Below, piece after piece: positions 5,786 through 5,966 of a stretch of DNA of 5,966 nucleotides. A program made the position numbers and the translations under genes. How positions within the stretch are numbered: position 1 is the first letter of the stretch; every line of letters begins with the position of its first letter. The notes below the pieces were generated by a model, which was not told where the DNA came from, did no database searches, and was given only the letters and a program-made list of their open reading frames with translations. The stretch comes from Clostridiales bacterium (GTDB taxonomy: Bacteria > Bacillota > Clostridia > Saccharofermentanales > UBA5734): the NCBI GenBank assembly GCA_003451915.1, contig DMJC01000045.1, positions 1-5,966 of the forward strand, in the 5' to 3' direction.

Positions 5786-5881
5786 CGGTGCATAACACAC
5801 AGGCGCGGATCGTAAAAATGTTGCCCAAATGGGTTTTTTTGCGGGATGAAGCGCCTGGAGGAAAAAACAGGAGGGATACAC
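5786..5881 (+). promoter_or_regulatory. Structured 5' leader of rpsB, possible autoregulatory element
   Basis: A perfect 7-bp helix joins CAGGCGC (5800-5806) to GCGCCTG (5851-5857), ending just before a GGAGG (5857-5861). Inside it, AAAAA (5814-5818) and CCC (5824-5826) can pair with GGG (5831-5833) and the T7 run (5834-5840), while GCGGG (5841-5845) offers an alternative partner for the CCC. The true ribosome binding site AGGAGGG (5869-5875) lies 6 nt before the ATG. Many ribosomal protein operons are controlled by their own product at such leaders; whether S2 binds here is inference. I do not recognise a named RNA family. Confidence 0.5.
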
Positions 5882-5966
5882 ATGGGAGTAGTAAGTATGA
5901 AACAGCTGCTTGAGTGCGGTGTTCATTTCGGACATCAGACCAGGCGCTGGAACCCGAAGATGAAGC
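5882..5966 (+). CDS. rpsB: Ribosomal protein S2, N-terminal 28 codons (cut by window edge)
   Basis: S2 is a protein of the small ribosomal subunit, needed for late 30S assembly and binding of S1. The visible residues [20 protein letters not shown] then RRWNPKMK match the universally conserved S2 start ([22 protein letters not shown]). A Cys replaces the usual Ala at position 12, a mild variation. The start at 5882 has a strong AGGAGGG site 6 nt upstream; the second Met (5897) is less well placed, and Firmicute S2 commonly begins with the same MSVISMKQLL extension. tsf would be expected next, outside the window. The promoter and structured leader lie upstream. Confidence 0.96.
   Translation, partial: MGVVSMKQLLECGVHFGHQTRRWNPKMK

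Overview
The window reads as chromosome of a low- to mid-GC Firmicute, most likely a clostridial lineage. Evidence: a Veg-family gene upstream of ispE (the veg-ispE neighbourhood is known from Bacillus and relatives), a YitT-type membrane protein, consensus sigma-A promoters, strong AGGAGG-type ribosome binding sites, and a Firmicute-style rpsB start. No mobile element, CRISPR array, tRNA or rRNA was seen.

Left part (1-4283), all on the minus strand, in transcription order: a YitT/DUF2179 membrane protein (4283-3330); a 242-bp gap holding a near-consensus promoter; veg (3087-2818); a 15-bp-stem hairpin; ispE (2697-1810); a CapA-like membrane-anchored metallophosphatase (1798-422); and the 5' end of a TldD/PmbA-family gene (425 to beyond base 1). 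ispE, capA-like and tldD are tightly packed (11-bp gap, then an ATGA overlap). They probably form one transcript that depends on the veg promoter and on read-through of the hairpin.

The divergent intergenic region (4284-4421) holds back-to-back extended -10 promoters. A 26-bp near-perfect palindrome sits over the start of the yitT promoter and looks like an operator. On the plus strand follow a vicinal-oxygen-chelate (glyoxalase-like) protein (4422-4952) and the 4.5S-type SRP RNA gene ffs (about 5089-5204), which has its own promoter.

Right part (5225-5966), also plus strand: an unrecognised 157-aa protein (5255-5728), then a promoter, a structured leader and the first 28 codons of rpsB (ribosomal protein S2). 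Arginine codons change abruptly here, from CGN on the left to AGA/AGG on the right, and the gene order ffs-unknown-rpsB is unusual. The last ~740 bases may therefore come from a different source (acquired DNA, or an assembly join) than the rest. Apart from that, most genes are ordinary housekeeping genes. The palindromic operator, the veg/ispE hairpin, the rpsB leader and the unknown protein deserve the closest look.
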